Source: Parabacteroides sp. An277
GTDB taxonomy: Bacteria; Bacteroidota; Bacteroidia; Bacteroidales; Tannerellaceae
Assembly (NCBI RefSeq): GCF_002159645.1
Contig: NZ_NFJB01000031.1
Coordinates: forward strand, 1-36,708
DNA length: 36,708 nucleotides
Reading direction: 5' to 3'
How positions within the stretch are numbered: position 1 is the first letter of the stretch; each line of letters begins with the position of its first letter. The translations under genes were made by a program, and so were the position numbers. Below the pieces are notes generated by a model. The model had not been told where the DNA came from and searched no databases. It saw nothing but the letters and a program-made list of their open reading frames with translations. This document shows positions 22,523 through 31,735 of the stretch, piece by piece.

Positions 22523-23743
22523 TTACTCGTAGCGAATCGCCTCGATCGGGTCAAGTTGTGCGGCCTTCTTCGCGGGATACCATCCGAAGAAAATTCCGGT
22601 CGCGGTACAAACGAGGAACGAAAGCAACACGCTCCAAGGCTGGATGTAGATGGGGAAGTGCGCCACGTAGTTCACCACCAAAGCCGCGCCTACGCCGAAA
22701 ATGACACCAATCAGCCCGCCCGTTACGCTGATGAGGATGGATTCGATAAGGAACTGCGCCAAGATATCGATGCCCTTTGCGCCAATACTCATACGAAGAC
22801 CTATCTCGCGCGTGCGTTCCGTCACCGAGACGTACATGATGTTCATAATCCCGATACCGCCCACGAGGAGCGAAATACCCGCTACCGCAGCCAGCAACAC
22901 CGTCATCATGTCTGTAGTACTCGTCAACATCGAACTCAACTCCTGCTGGCTACGAATGGTGAAATCATCCTCGTCGGTCGTGTTCAGCTTATGGTTGCGG
23001 CGGAGTATCTCGGAAATCTCCTCGATAGCCTGGTCGGTATATTTCTCCTCCAACGCCGAGCAATTGATACCTTGCAAGTGCGTGATGGCAAGGATTTTCT
23101 TCTGCACGGTCGTATACGGTGCGAGGATAAGGTCATCTTGGTCCATCCCCATGCTGTTGTATCCCTTGCTTTCCAAGACACCTACGATGCGGAAGGGGAG
23201 TTTCTCGAAGCGAATCACCTTCCCAACCGGATTCTCACCATTCGGGAACAGATTATCGACCACAGTCTTTCCCACTACGCATACCTTGGCAGCCGTGAGG
23301 ATGTCCTGTTCGGTAAACATATCGCCATCCTCTATTTTATACTGCCGGATTTCCATATAATCCGGCGAGATGCCATAGACCGTCGTCGGGGCATTATTCG
23401 AGCTGTAAATCGCCTGCCCGCTGCTATTGACTGAGGGAGACACCGCCGCCACGTAGCGCGTTTCCTCCACGATATCCTCATAATCCTCGAGCTTGAGCGT
23501 CTCCATGTCTTCGGCGCTCTGCCGCACGCCGCCCCGCATCTCACCACCTGGTTGAATCATAATCATATTCGAGCCCATCTCGCTGATTTCGCGTTGGATG
23601 CTTTTCTTCGAACCTTGCCCGATAGCCAACATGGTAATAACCGAGGCGACACCAATGATGATGCCCAACATCGTCAGGAAACCGCGGAGCTTGTTGTTTG
23701 ACAAAGCGCGGACAGCAATCTTAAATAAATTTGCTACATTCAT
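22523..23743 (-). CDS. MacB-like ABC transporter permease (FtsX type)
   Basis: This 406-aa permease has one membrane segment near residues 20-42, a large periplasmic MacB core domain (~50-270), then three C-terminal membrane segments with the FtsX-typical GGIGIMNIM...ERTREIGLR block. In MacB the ATPase is fused to this part; here it is the separate gene upstream, 3 bp away, as in many Bacteroidetes. With MacA-like adaptor and TolC it should form a tripartite exporter of peptides, toxins or antibiotics. It is the last gene of the efflux operon. Confidence 0.88.
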   Translation of the reverse strand: MNVANLFKIAVRALSNNKLRGFLTMLGIIIGVASVITMLAIGQGSKKSIQREISEMGSNMIMIQPGGEMRGGVRQSAEDMETLKLEDYEDIVEETRYVAAVSPSVNSSGQAIYSSNNAPTTVYGISPDYMEIRQYKIEDGDMFTEQDILTAAKVCVVGKTVVDNLFPNGENPVGKVIRFEKLPFRIVGVLESKGYNSMGMDQDDLILAPYTTVQKKILAITHLQGINCSALEEKYTDQAIEEISEILRRNHKLNTTDEDDFTIRSQQELSSMLTSTTDMMTVLLAAVAGISLLVGGIGIMNIMYVSVTERTREIGLRMSIGAKGIDILAQFLIESILISVTGGLIGVIFGVGAALVVNYVAHFPIYIQPWSVLLSFLVCTATGIFFGWYPAKKAAQLDPIEAIRYE

Positions 23744-23746
23744 AAT

Positions 23747-24499
23747 TTAATCCTCATTTACAGGTAACTTAGCTAATGCTTCCGCAGCGCTTAAGATATG
23801 CGGATTCAAGACGTCGGCCGTAATATGCCCGTCGCGAAGCGTAATGTTCCGACTAGTATATTGCGGAATCTCCGGATTGTGCGTCACGAAGATAATCGTC
23901 TTCCCCTCTGCATGGAGCTTTTGGAAAAGGACCAGAATTTCGAAACTGGTACGCGTGTCCAGATTACCGGTCGCCTCATCCGCCAAAATCACCGCCGGGT
24001 CGTTTACCAACGCACGGGCAATAGCGACACGTTGCATCTGTCCGCCGGACATCTGGTTACTTTTGTGCAAAAGGCGGTCTCCCAATCCGACCGCTACCAA
24101 AGACTGAATGGCTTTCTCCTTCCGTTGCGCCGCGTTATAGGCCGGATTATACATCAAAGGCAATTCCACATTCTCAATGGCGGTTGTTTTGGGCAACAGA
24201 TTATAGTTTTGGAACACGAAGCCAATCTTGCGATTGCGGAGTGTCGCACGAGCATTCTTGCCCATAGTGCGTACCGATACACCGTCAAGGTAATATTCCC
24301 CGCTTGTCGGAGTATCCAGGCAACCTAAGATATTCAAGAGCGTACTCTTCCCAGACCCCGAAGTACCTACAATCGTTACAAACTCACCTTCGTTGATAGT
24401 GAAAGAGACGCCACGCAATGCGTGGACTGTCTCTTCTCCTACAATAAAGTTACGTTTGATATTATCCAGCCTAATAATCTCTTTCATATAGTCAACCAT
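23747..24499 (-). CDS. ABC transporter ATPase, MacB/LolD type
   Basis: This 250-aa ATPase has Walker A GTSGSGKST (residues 45-53), a Q loop FVFQNYNLLPK, signature MSGGQMQR, Walker B AVILADEAT, and a switch His in FVTHN. It belongs to the LolD/MacB N-terminal family that powers mechanotransmission exporters. The ATG at 24499 overlaps the stop of the macA-like gene (TAATG), which shows translational coupling; a second Met at 24487 is possible. It serves the permease directly downstream. Confidence 0.9.
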   Translation of the reverse strand: MVDYMKEIIRLDNIKRNFIVGEETVHALRGVSFTINEGEFVTIVGTSGSGKSTLLNILGCLDTPTSGEYYLDGVSVRTMGKNARATLRNRKIGFVFQNYNLLPKTTAIENVELPLMYNPAYNAAQRKEKAIQSLVAVGLGDRLLHKSNQMSGGQMQRVAIARALVNDPAVILADEATGNLDTRTSFEILVLFQKLHAEGKTIIFVTHNPEIPQYTSRNITLRDGHITADVLNPHILSAAEALAKLPVNED

Positions 24500-25728
24500 T
24501 ATTTCTTCTTGTTATCCTTATTGCTTCCCGGAGGTCCCGGCATAAACGGACTGCGTTCTTGTGAACTATTCGAAGAAAGAACGGGAGCATCGACGGCCAA
24601 ATCAACCGCCACTTCTTCACCTTCCTCCAGGCCGTCGATTACTTCCGTTACATTATTATTACTTGAACCAACCATGATGTTCTTCGGAGTTAACCGATTT
24701 CCATCCTTTACCCAAACAAGTTTCTGCCCTTCCGGAGCCGTTGCGTCAGGATTATCGACCGTAAGACCCAACGGTTCCAATTCTTGCGGGTCAGCAATAA
24801 AGCGAAGCGCTTTGTTGGGAATAGAAAGCACACCCTCACGTTCCATCGTATAAATCGTGATGTTAGCCGTCAAACGCGGTTTCAATTTGAAATCCGGATT
24901 TTCTGCCGAAATAACAACTTCATACGTGACGACCGTCGAACTGGAAGAAGTAGAGGTACTGCTATCGTCACTGCTTTCACCTAAACGCACCTGCAACACT
25001 TCCCCTTCGAAGACATCATTCGGATAAGCATCAACGGTAAAGCTGACACGCTGCCCGTCTTGCACGGTACCGATATCCGCCTCGTCCACATCTGCAATGA
25101 TTTGCATTTTGGTCAAATCTGCCGCAATTGTAAAGAGGGTCGGCGTCTCGAATCCAGCTGCTACGGTTTGTCCCTCTTCCACAGCTTTACTGATAACAAC
25201 GCCATCGATAGGACTTGTAATAGTAGCATATTCCAAGTTGCGCCGGACGCTGACAATGGAAGCCTGCGCTTCTTCGTAATTAGCCTTCGCTTGTTCGTAT
25301 TCATACGTAGCCGTCTCGAAATCTGTTTCACTAATCAACTTCTTTTCATGCAGAAGTTTATAACGATCGTAATTCTTTTGTTGATATTCATATTCCGATT
25401 TGCTGCGTGCTAATTGAGCCGTCGAGGCTTGTAGTGAAGCTTCCAACGTCACCTTATCCATTTCAGCAATTAGTTGCCCTGCCTTCACCACATCATTGTA
25501 GTCTACATACAACTTATCGATAATACCGGACACTTGAGTACCCACATCGACTTCCGTGACAGGTTCAACAGTGCCGGTTGCCGTTACTACATTTGTGATA
25601 GATGTACGACCGACGACTCCTGTCTCCAGCTTCATTCCATTGCTGGACTTTTTGCCCATGAAGGCAAAAACACCTCCTACGATCACAATGACTCCAACGA
25701 GTCCAATGATTCCTGTTTTCTTATCCAT
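24499..25728 (-). CDS. MacA-like periplasmic adaptor
   Basis: This 409-aa membrane-fusion protein has an N-terminal membrane anchor (about residues 7-25), a barrel-sandwich (lipoyl-like) segment around 45-85 and 175-220, a coiled-coil hairpin (~95-165) rich in Ala, Glu, Gln, and beta-barrel and membrane-proximal domains. A Ser/Thr-rich insert near residue 252 (SDDSSTSTSSSS) is unusual. It should link the inner-membrane ABC transporter to the TolC-like protein. The gene follows tolC after ~99 bp with a lone GC hairpin in the gap, and its stop overlaps the ATPase start. Confidence 0.9.
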   Translation of the reverse strand: MDKKTGIIGLVGVIVIVGGVFAFMGKKSSNGMKLETGVVGRTSITNVVTATGTVEPVTEVDVGTQVSGIIDKLYVDYNDVVKAGQLIAEMDKVTLEASLQASTAQLARSKSEYEYQQKNYDRYKLLHEKKLISETDFETATYEYEQAKANYEEAQASIVSVRRNLEYATITSPIDGVVISKAVEEGQTVAAGFETPTLFTIAADLTKMQIIADVDEADIGTVQDGQRVSFTVDAYPNDVFEGEVLQVRLGESSDDSSTSTSSSSTVVTYEVVISAENPDFKLKPRLTANITIYTMEREGVLSIPNKALRFIADPQELEPLGLTVDNPDATAPEGQKLVWVKDGNRLTPKNIMVGSSNNNVTEVIDGLEEGEEVAVDLAVDAPVLSSNSSQERSPFMPGPPGSNKDNKKK

Positions 25729-25773
25729 ATATTTAATGATTTTTGTCTATTAATGTTTCAAATCAAAGGCTCC

Positions 25774-25787
25774 GCGACTCACGTCGC
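25774..25787. repeat. Solitary GC hairpin in the tolC-macA gap
   Basis: GCGAC (25774-25778) pairs with GTCGC (25783-25787) around TCAC, followed by GAAACCTTCT. It resembles a single degenerate unit of the 22349 array (hairpin, then GAAACC). It may be an isolated member of the family or a chance similarity. Confidence 0.35.
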
Positions 25788-25827
25788 AGAAACCTTCTAA
25801 AAAAAGAGAGTGGAGTGAATCTGCCCA

Positions 25828-27144
25828 TCATATTTGGATACTGACGGGCTTTTTTTGTAAAATATTCAAAAGTTGTATACTCATGATAGCCATATATTTC
25901 GATTGCAGAACCTCTTGTTGTGCATTCAACAGGTTGTTTTTCTCAGTCAACATCTCCAACGTATTCTTCATTCCTAAGAAAAACTGTTCTTCCGTCAGTG
26001 TAAAACTCTGCCTTACATAAGCAAGCCGCTCGCTTGCCGATAGGTATTGGCTTTGTGCGGAAGTCGCATCTAAATAGGTACTTTCGACCTCTTGTAAAAG
26101 TTCCTTTTGTGTATTCAACAAATCCAGTTGGCTTGTTGTGATAGCCAATTTTGCTTTATTGTACGCTGTTTTGTTCTCCCGCTGTGCAAAGATAGGAATA
26201 GTTATCGAGATTCCAACACTTTCATTGAAATTATTCCAAATTTTATTGCCAAAACTGTAATTTGTTCCTGATAAATGTCCTGTACCAATTCCTGCATTCA
26301 TCGAAAGAGTCGGCCAATAAGCCGCCTTTGCCCGTTTTTTCTCCAATTCAGCAGATTGGATAGCTAATTCTCGATTCCGGACTTGCGGCATTACAGCAAG
26401 CGAAGTAGCATAGATAATTTCTTTTTCAGGTAAAGGAGCAATGACTTCCGATTCAGCAATCTCAGGCATTGTCAGTTGGATTTCTTCCGTAATATCTAAT
26501 TCTAAAAGTTGCTTGAGCTGGAGTTTATAATTATCCAAAGTAGTTTCAGCTACTGTTAGTTGATATTTATCTGTACTATATTGACTTTCCAATTGAGCCA
26601 AATCCACCGCTGAAATAGAGCCGGCTTTATATAATTCTTCTGCTCGATCTCGTTCGGCCTTGGCCGTCTCAACCGTATTTTTGTTGATTTCAACAGATTC
26701 CATAGCATACATTACCTGAAGATAGGTTTGAACGATAGCAATCCGGATTTCATCTTCGTTTTCTTCTGTGGTAAGACGATCCATCTCATTTTGAAGCTTC
26801 TGTTGTTTGATTGCTTTATTACGTCTTCCTGCATCAAAAAGCGTCCAGTTCGCATTGATAGAATAATTACCACTATAGCTATGATTCTCTGCTGCGTTAG
26901 AAGAAGGATAGTTTACATAACCTTGCGTAATGTCGGCCGACAACGAAGGGAATAGCTGCGCTTTGGCCAATTCCGTATCCTCTAGTCCCGACAACTCATC
27001 AATTCGACTTTGTTTGATTTGAATATTATTTGCCAATGCATATTCAAGACACGTTTGAAGTGTCCATTGTGCAGGTTTCTCTTGCGCTGTCACTGCACAT
27101 ATGCCAAGAAATAACGATAAATTAAAAAGCATATTTCGTTTCAT
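25828..27144 (-). CDS. TolC-family outer-membrane efflux protein
   Basis: This 438-aa protein has a signal peptide (about 1-20, ending TAQ) and the two-fold repeat of long helical hairpins and beta strands that makes up a TolC subunit. Clear features are the N-terminal LQTCLEYALANNIQIKQS, YLQVMYA and a second-repeat equivalent. It is the first gene of the tolC-macA-ATPase-permease operon and provides the outer-membrane exit duct. A well-formed promoter and a 25-bp palindrome lie upstream (27169-27251), so expression is probably controlled there. Confidence 0.88.
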   Translation of the reverse strand: MKRNMLFNLSLFLGICAVTAQEKPAQWTLQTCLEYALANNIQIKQSRIDELSGLEDTELAKAQLFPSLSADITQGYVNYPSSNAAENHSYSGNYSINANWTLFDAGRRNKAIKQQKLQNEMDRLTTEENEDEIRIAIVQTYLQVMYAMESVEINKNTVETAKAERDRAEELYKAGSISAVDLAQLESQYSTDKYQLTVAETTLDNYKLQLKQLLELDITEEIQLTMPEIAESEVIAPLPEKEIIYATSLAVMPQVRNRELAIQSAELEKKRAKAAYWPTLSMNAGIGTGHLSGTNYSFGNKIWNNFNESVGISITIPIFAQRENKTAYNKAKLAITTSQLDLLNTQKELLQEVESTYLDATSAQSQYLSASERLAYVRQSFTLTEEQFFLGMKNTLEMLTEKNNLLNAQQEVLQSKYMAIMSIQLLNILQKKPVSIQI

Positions 27145-27168
27145 AAATTCTTGCTTTTATTTTGAATA

Positions 27169-27200
27169 CAAAAATAGATGACCTTCTGCTTCACGGCAAA
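27169..27200 (-). promoter_or_regulatory. Promoter of the tolC-macA-ABC operon
   Basis: On the minus strand TTTG (-33; plus CAAA 27197-27200), exactly 20 bp, then TATTTTTG (-7; 27169-27176) match the Bacteroidetes consensus. The tolC start is 24 bp further on. Confidence 0.7.
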
Positions 27201-27226
27201 CCATATCGAAAAAGAGGCTACATATA

Positions 27227-27251
27227 TCGATAAAATATCCTATTTTATCGA
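27227..27251. promoter_or_regulatory. 25-bp perfect palindrome, activator-like operator
   Basis: TCGATAAAATA (27227-27237) and TATTTTATCGA (27241-27251) are exact reverse complements around TCC. The site lies roughly 65-90 bp upstream of the predicted transcription start of the tolC operon, a typical place for an activator. Confidence 0.62.
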
Positions 27252-27450
27252 CATTTTCCAACTCTCAAATTTCCATTTTACGCCTAAGATATTTCTGATT
27301 TAAAGAACTGCTTTTGCTAAATCATAACTACTGTATAAGCAACTAAACATTAAGGTCTCTACTGAAAAAAAGAGCTATTTTGCTCGATAGTATAATAGCA
27401 AGATTTTAAAGTATAAGTTCACATTTGGATTTATCTTTCTTCAAACCGGG

Positions 27451-28482
27451 CTAATTGAAATATTGGATGTTCTTCCGGTTAACAATAACGTAAATAATGA
27501 CCGGCGCACCAAGCATCGGCGTAACAGCATTAAGCGGAAGGATCGTATCACTTCCAGGAACAACCATCAACAAATTACAAAGCAAGGCTACACAAGCTCC
27601 CGACAGAATAGTGACAGGAACGAGTTGCTGATGATTGGATGTTCCTAACAAAAGACGAGCCATGTGTGGAACAGCCAATCCAATGAACGAAATAGGGCCG
27701 CAAAAGGCCGTTACAACAGCCGTCAATAATCCTGTACAAAAGAGAATATAGATGCGTGCTTGCTTCACCCGAACTCCGAGATTCGATGCATATATTTCGC
27801 CCAACAACAGTGCATTCAGAGGTTTAATAAGTAACAAAGAAAAAAACAAGCCCACAACAGAGGCTGAAACGAAATAAGGTAATTGCTCCATCGACACTCC
27901 GGAGAAGTTTCCCAAGCCCCACATGACGAACGCATGGACACGGTCAGCTGCAGCATAATAATTAAGAATTGAAATAAGCGAAGAGGTCATGTAACCAATC
28001 ATAATACCAATAATAAGCAGCATTACATTACTCTTCACCTTCGAAGAGAAATAGATAATCAACCCTAAGATAAGAAATGCTCCAACCATTGCCGCCAAAA
28101 TGACAGCTAAATAACCCGTAATTGGGAAGTCGGAAACTTGACTAATCGTCCCGCCCGCATAAAGCAATACCGCCGCGACTCCCAAATTGGCCCCGTCACT
28201 AATTCCTAAAATAGAAGGCCCCGCCAGCGGATTGCGGAACAATGTCTGAAGCAACAAGCCACTGATCGCCAATCCTGCTCCAGCAAACAATGCCGTGATC
28301 GCTTGGGGAAGGCGTGATTGCCAGACAATGTGTGTCCAAGCTGGCGAGCCCACTTCTTCACCACATAAAATACGAAAAACAGCCTCCGGCGGAATATGGA
28401 CCGCCCCATAGACAAGACAAGCCATAAACAACCCAATGATGCCTACGCCCAAAAGAGGGAAAAGAAACGTGCGATGCGTCAT
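27451..28482 (-). CDS. FecCD-family ABC permease (iron-siderophore/cobalamin type)
   Basis: This is a 343-aa permease with about ten membrane segments and family marks: RLPQAITALFAGAGLAISGLLLQTLFRNPLAGPSILGISDGA, then a late FIGLAVPHMARLL. Such permeases import iron-siderophore complexes, haem or vitamin B12. The Met at 28482 is preferred; an upstream Met at 28503 would overlap fbp. No ATPase or substrate-binding protein is present on either side, so partners must be elsewhere. Confidence 0.85.
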   Translation of the reverse strand: MTHRTFLFPLLGVGIIGLFMACLVYGAVHIPPEAVFRILCGEEVGSPAWTHIVWQSRLPQAITALFAGAGLAISGLLLQTLFRNPLAGPSILGISDGANLGVAAVLLYAGGTISQVSDFPITGYLAVILAAMVGAFLILGLIIYFSSKVKSNVMLLIIGIMIGYMTSSLISILNYYAAADRVHAFVMWGLGNFSGVSMEQLPYFVSASVVGLFFSLLLIKPLNALLLGEIYASNLGVRVKQARIYILFCTGLLTAVVTAFCGPISFIGLAVPHMARLLLGTSNHQQLVPVTILSGACVALLCNLLMVVPGSDTILPLNAVTPMLGAPVIIYVIVNRKNIQYFN

Positions 28483-28486
28483 ACGT

Positions 28487-30508
28487 TTATGACCGGCTAC
28501 CAAAGTAACGCGCGTCCCGTTCGCGCTCTTGAATCAGTCCGTTTCGATAGGCGAAGAGAAGGTTCTCCAAGTCGTGGATTTGTTGGCGAAGTTCCTCTCC
28601 TTTGTCGGTATCTTTTACCATCTGACGATGCGCGCTTAATTCGACCACAATCGTTGTCGAACGAATGTCAAGTCCTTCTTCTATCGCTTTCGCCGTCGAT
28701 TGAAACGGTTCATGCTGGACAAGTTGAAAACCACGCGAATGGTAGACCAACGTATAACCGGCGATGCCCGTCTCCGAATGATACGCCTTCGAAAAACCAC
28801 CATCAATCACCAAGAGCTTCCCATTCGCCTTGATTGGGTTCTCGCCTTGAATAGAGCGTACTGGAACATGACCATTGATGATATGCCGATGTTCACCCGT
28901 AACGCCAAATTCGTCTAACAATCTATCACAGACAGTTTCCTCTTGACGCAAAGCATAATAAGCTCCCTTCTCTTCCTTATGTGTCTCTTTGTCTTCAATA
29001 AAACAACGTTCGAAAGTCGCCATCCGGCTCTTGTCGAAAAGCGGTGAATCCTTTCCGCACCAGAGATACCAGATATAATCCATAGCAAATTGCTTTTCTT
29101 CTGAATCGTCTGTATCGAAATAAGCCGTACGGACAAGCTGATCTACTTTATCGAGTAAGTTCTTTCCTTTATAATAGGCTCCATTTACCTTTACTTCCTT
29201 GAGCGTTCCATCCGGATTCAAGGGAACGGAGGCATGAAACAATAAGTTCGAATTGCACACCTTGTACAAACTTCCGTGGCGGAAAAGGCAACGCATATGC
29301 TTGCGGAGCTTCTCGCTTCCTTCGAACGACCGTTGGATACGTTGCATCATGTCCTCCTCGTCGATCGAGAGGCGATAAGGATCTTTAGAATCCAACGTCG
29401 GCCAGTTTTTATCTTTCAACTCATATTCTTTTCCGTTCAGGCAAATAGTCCCTTTCTTCAAATTGATGCGATGAAGCAACAGACGATCGTCCATTTCAAA
29501 TTCCGGACGTCGGCGGATAATCTCGCCTTCCAGTTTATATTGCACAATGGAAATCGCCTTGTTCATCTGTGCAATGAGACGGACGGTCTTAGCATCGAAA
29601 CTACTTTCGCCTGCGTTGAGTTTCGGGATGAAAAGCTCACACGGATCGTCGGCATATGTCTCCATGGCAAAACGAGCTAACGGAAGGAGGTTGATGCCAT
29701 ATCCATCTTCCAGCGTAGCAAGATTTCCATAACGAAGGCACATCCGGACCACACCCGCCATGCTGGCCAAGTTTCCAGCAGCCGCACCCATCCAAAGCAT
29801 ATCGTGGTTTCCCCATTGGATATCGACGTTATGATAATCGCAAAGCGTATCCATGATGATTTGGGCGCCTGGCCCACGATCGTAAATATCACCAATGATA
29901 TGGAGCAGGTCTATCGTCAACCGTTGGATAAGGTTACACATCGCAATGATGAAATCATCGGCTCGTCCGGTCGAAATAATCGTACGAATAATCTGATCCA
30001 CATACGCCGACTTGTTGGGTTCGACAGATGATTCATGCAATAATTCTTGGATAATATACGAAAATTCGCGCGGCAACGCTTTCCGAACCTTCGAACGTGT
30101 ATATTTGGATGAAACGTTACGACAAACTTTTACCAACTGGTTCAACGTTATCATGTACCAATCATCCAAATCCTTCTCAACAGATTTCACTAACACAAGT
30201 TTCTCTTCCGGATAATAGATGAGGGTACATAGCTCTTTCTTCTCCGCGTCGCGCAGAGTGTTATTGAATATTTCGTTCACTTTTCGCTTGATGGCCCCCG
30301 AGGCATTCCGCAAGACGTGATTGAACGCCTGGTATTCGCCATGCAAATCCGAAAGGAAATGCTCCGTCCCCTTGGGCAGGTTCATGATGGCTTCCAAGTT
30401 GATAATCTCTGTGCTCGCGTCCGCTATCGTCGGGAAACTGCGCGAAAGTAGCTGTAGGTAGCGCAAATCGTCTGCCACGGCTTTTTCTTTTGCAATATCT
30501 TTTGTCAT
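28487..30508 (-). CDS. fbp: Fructose-1,6-bisphosphatase, class III
   Basis: This 673-aa enzyme hydrolyses fructose 1,6-bisphosphate to fructose 6-phosphate for gluconeogenesis. It is of the Firmicutes/Bacteroidetes class III, a metallophosphatase with metal-binding motifs GDIYDRGPGA and GNHDMLWMGAA near residues 210-250. The Met at 30508 is taken as start; a longer frame to 30748 adds 80 low-complexity residues overlapping the upstream gene and is unlikely. It starts 8 bp after the glycosyltransferase stop and ends 4 bp before the FecCD permease start, so these three genes are probably one transcript. Confidence 0.9.
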   Translation of the reverse strand: MTKDIAKEKAVADDLRYLQLLSRSFPTIADASTEIINLEAIMNLPKGTEHFLSDLHGEYQAFNHVLRNASGAIKRKVNEIFNNTLRDAEKKELCTLIYYPEEKLVLVKSVEKDLDDWYMITLNQLVKVCRNVSSKYTRSKVRKALPREFSYIIQELLHESSVEPNKSAYVDQIIRTIISTGRADDFIIAMCNLIQRLTIDLLHIIGDIYDRGPGAQIIMDTLCDYHNVDIQWGNHDMLWMGAAAGNLASMAGVVRMCLRYGNLATLEDGYGINLLPLARFAMETYADDPCELFIPKLNAGESSFDAKTVRLIAQMNKAISIVQYKLEGEIIRRRPEFEMDDRLLLHRINLKKGTICLNGKEYELKDKNWPTLDSKDPYRLSIDEEDMMQRIQRSFEGSEKLRKHMRCLFRHGSLYKVCNSNLLFHASVPLNPDGTLKEVKVNGAYYKGKNLLDKVDQLVRTAYFDTDDSEEKQFAMDYIWYLWCGKDSPLFDKSRMATFERCFIEDKETHKEEKGAYYALRQEETVCDRLLDEFGVTGEHRHIINGHVPVRSIQGENPIKANGKLLVIDGGFSKAYHSETGIAGYTLVYHSRGFQLVQHEPFQSTAKAIEEGLDIRSTTIVVELSAHRQMVKDTDKGEELRQQIHDLENLLFAYRNGLIQERERDARYFGSRS

Positions 30509-30516
30509 AATCTTTT

Positions 30517-31470
30517 TTAATGAATTAATCCCAATCGGGCACGTATAAAACCAATTCCATAACCAAACAGTTGTGTAAAAGAGGCCACTACGGCCAAAAG
30601 TCCAATCCGTACGTTCCTGCCGTTTTGCCACGTCGCGTCGAGAAATATCAGAACCATATAAAACAGTAACAAGGCATATAAGCCGGTCCACCACACACCC
30701 GCCACCAACAAACAGAACGTCCCCACCACAAACAGGGCTGGCAGGCAATGCACCAGCTTCAGCGTCTCGGGATATTTTACCGTCAGGGCGATGCGCGCCT
30801 CGCCCGAATGCTCCACTTGGCGGAAGAACTGGTGGAATGTCGTCCGTCGCTTGTGGTACACAAAGGCTTCGGGGAAAAGGACCGTCCGGTATCCGCTCCG
30901 GATGATGCGAATGCTGAAATCAATATCCTCTCCGTAACGCATGGTCGTATCAAATCCCTGCAACGCCTGAAAGACATCCCTCCGGATGCCCATATTGAAA
31001 CTGCGCGGATAGAACTTGTCGAGCTTCTTCTTCCCGCCCCGGATGCCGCCCGTCGTAAAAAACGAAGTCATGGCATAGCTGATGGCTTTCTGAATGGGCG
31101 TAAACGAAGGATGAGCACAGTCTGGACCGCCAAACGCGTCCGCCGGATTCTCGTCCAGCGCCCGGTCTACCGCTTCCAGATAGGTTTCCGGAAGCACGAC
31201 ATCCGAATCCAGTATCAGCAAATAATCGCCCTGGCTCTGCGCCGCGCCGTAGTTGCGCGCCCCGCTTGGCCCGCCGTTCGGTATCGCGAAATAACGGATA
31301 TTGAGCTGCTCGGCATATCGCTCCGCCACGTCGCGGCATGGTCGGGTTGAGCCATCCTCGACGAGCACGACTTCAAACCGCCGATAACGTTGCGCCGTCA
31401 GGCTGCGGAGCAAATCATCCACCTCGTCGGGGCGGTTGTATACAGGGATTATGATCGAATAATAACGCAT
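30517..31470 (-). CDS. Family 2 glycosyltransferase
   Basis: This 317-aa GT-A enzyme starts with YSIIIPVYNRPDEVDDLL, the nucleotide-sugar-binding strand, and has LILDSDVVLPE (metal-binding DxD type) and a later GYGEDIDFS-like acidic segment (RYGEDIDF). Two to three membrane segments at the C-terminus (~245-300) suggest it acts at the inner membrane. Acceptor and sugar are unknown; surface polysaccharide or glycolipid is likely. It lies between the 31512 array and fbp. Confidence 0.85.
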   Translation of the reverse strand: MRYYSIIIPVYNRPDEVDDLLRSLTAQRYRRFEVVLVEDGSTRPCRDVAERYAEQLNIRYFAIPNGGPSGARNYGAAQSQGDYLLILDSDVVLPETYLEAVDRALDENPADAFGGPDCAHPSFTPIQKAISYAMTSFFTTGGIRGGKKKLDKFYPRSFNMGIRRDVFQALQGFDTTMRYGEDIDFSIRIIRSGYRTVLFPEAFVYHKRRTTFHQFFRQVEHSGEARIALTVKYPETLKLVHCLPALFVVGTFCLLVAGVWWTGLYALLLFYMVLIFLDATWQNGRNVRIGLLAVVASFTQLFGYGIGFIRARLGLIH

Positions 31471-31511
31471 AAATCAGTTTTTAATGATGAATGAAGGATT
31501 TTCGGTTATGC

Positions 31512-31735
31512 TCCTGCGATTTTGCGGCAACGTTTCGCGCATCGCGAAAGCTTCCTGCGATTTTGCGGCAATGTTTCGCACGTCGCGAAAGCTTCCTGCA
31601 GTTTTGCGGCAACGTTTCGCACATCGCGAAAGCTTCCTGCGATTTTGCGGCAACGTTTCGCACGTCGCGAAAGCTTCCTGCAGTTTTGCAGCAACGTTTC
31701 GCACATCGCGAAAGCTTCCTGCGGTTTTGCAGGAA
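31512..31735. repeat. Tandem array, five 41-bp two-hairpin units plus a partial
   Basis: Units start at 31512, 31553, 31594, 31635, 31676 and, partial, 31717; the period is exactly 41 bp. Each has a first hairpin such as CTGC-AGTTTT-GCAG and a second TTTCGC-N5-GCGAAA, fully paired as TTTCGCG-CAT-CGCGAAA in the first unit. It fills the gap between the EFR1 gene and the glycosyltransferase, both minus strand. Frames open across it in all phases are symmetry artefacts. Confidence 0.85.

Larger units (their letters stand above)
27145..27450. other. Intergenic region upstream of the tolC operon
   Basis: This 306-bp AT-rich gap holds the tolC-operon promoter (27169-27200) and the operator-like palindrome (27227-27251). 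The remaining ~200 bp after the FecCD gene show no gene; no ATPase or binding-protein fragment is found in it. Confidence 0.55.

Noticed and set aside
22347-22704. Arg-rich proteins read through the 22349 array
   Set aside because: The repeat is open in several frames because of its palindromes and a period not divisible by three. The peptides are by-products of the symmetry.
30509-30748. 80-residue N-terminal extension of fbp
   Set aside because: It overlaps the glycosyltransferase coding region, whose sequence is well conserved, and the class III enzyme normally begins near the Met at 30508.
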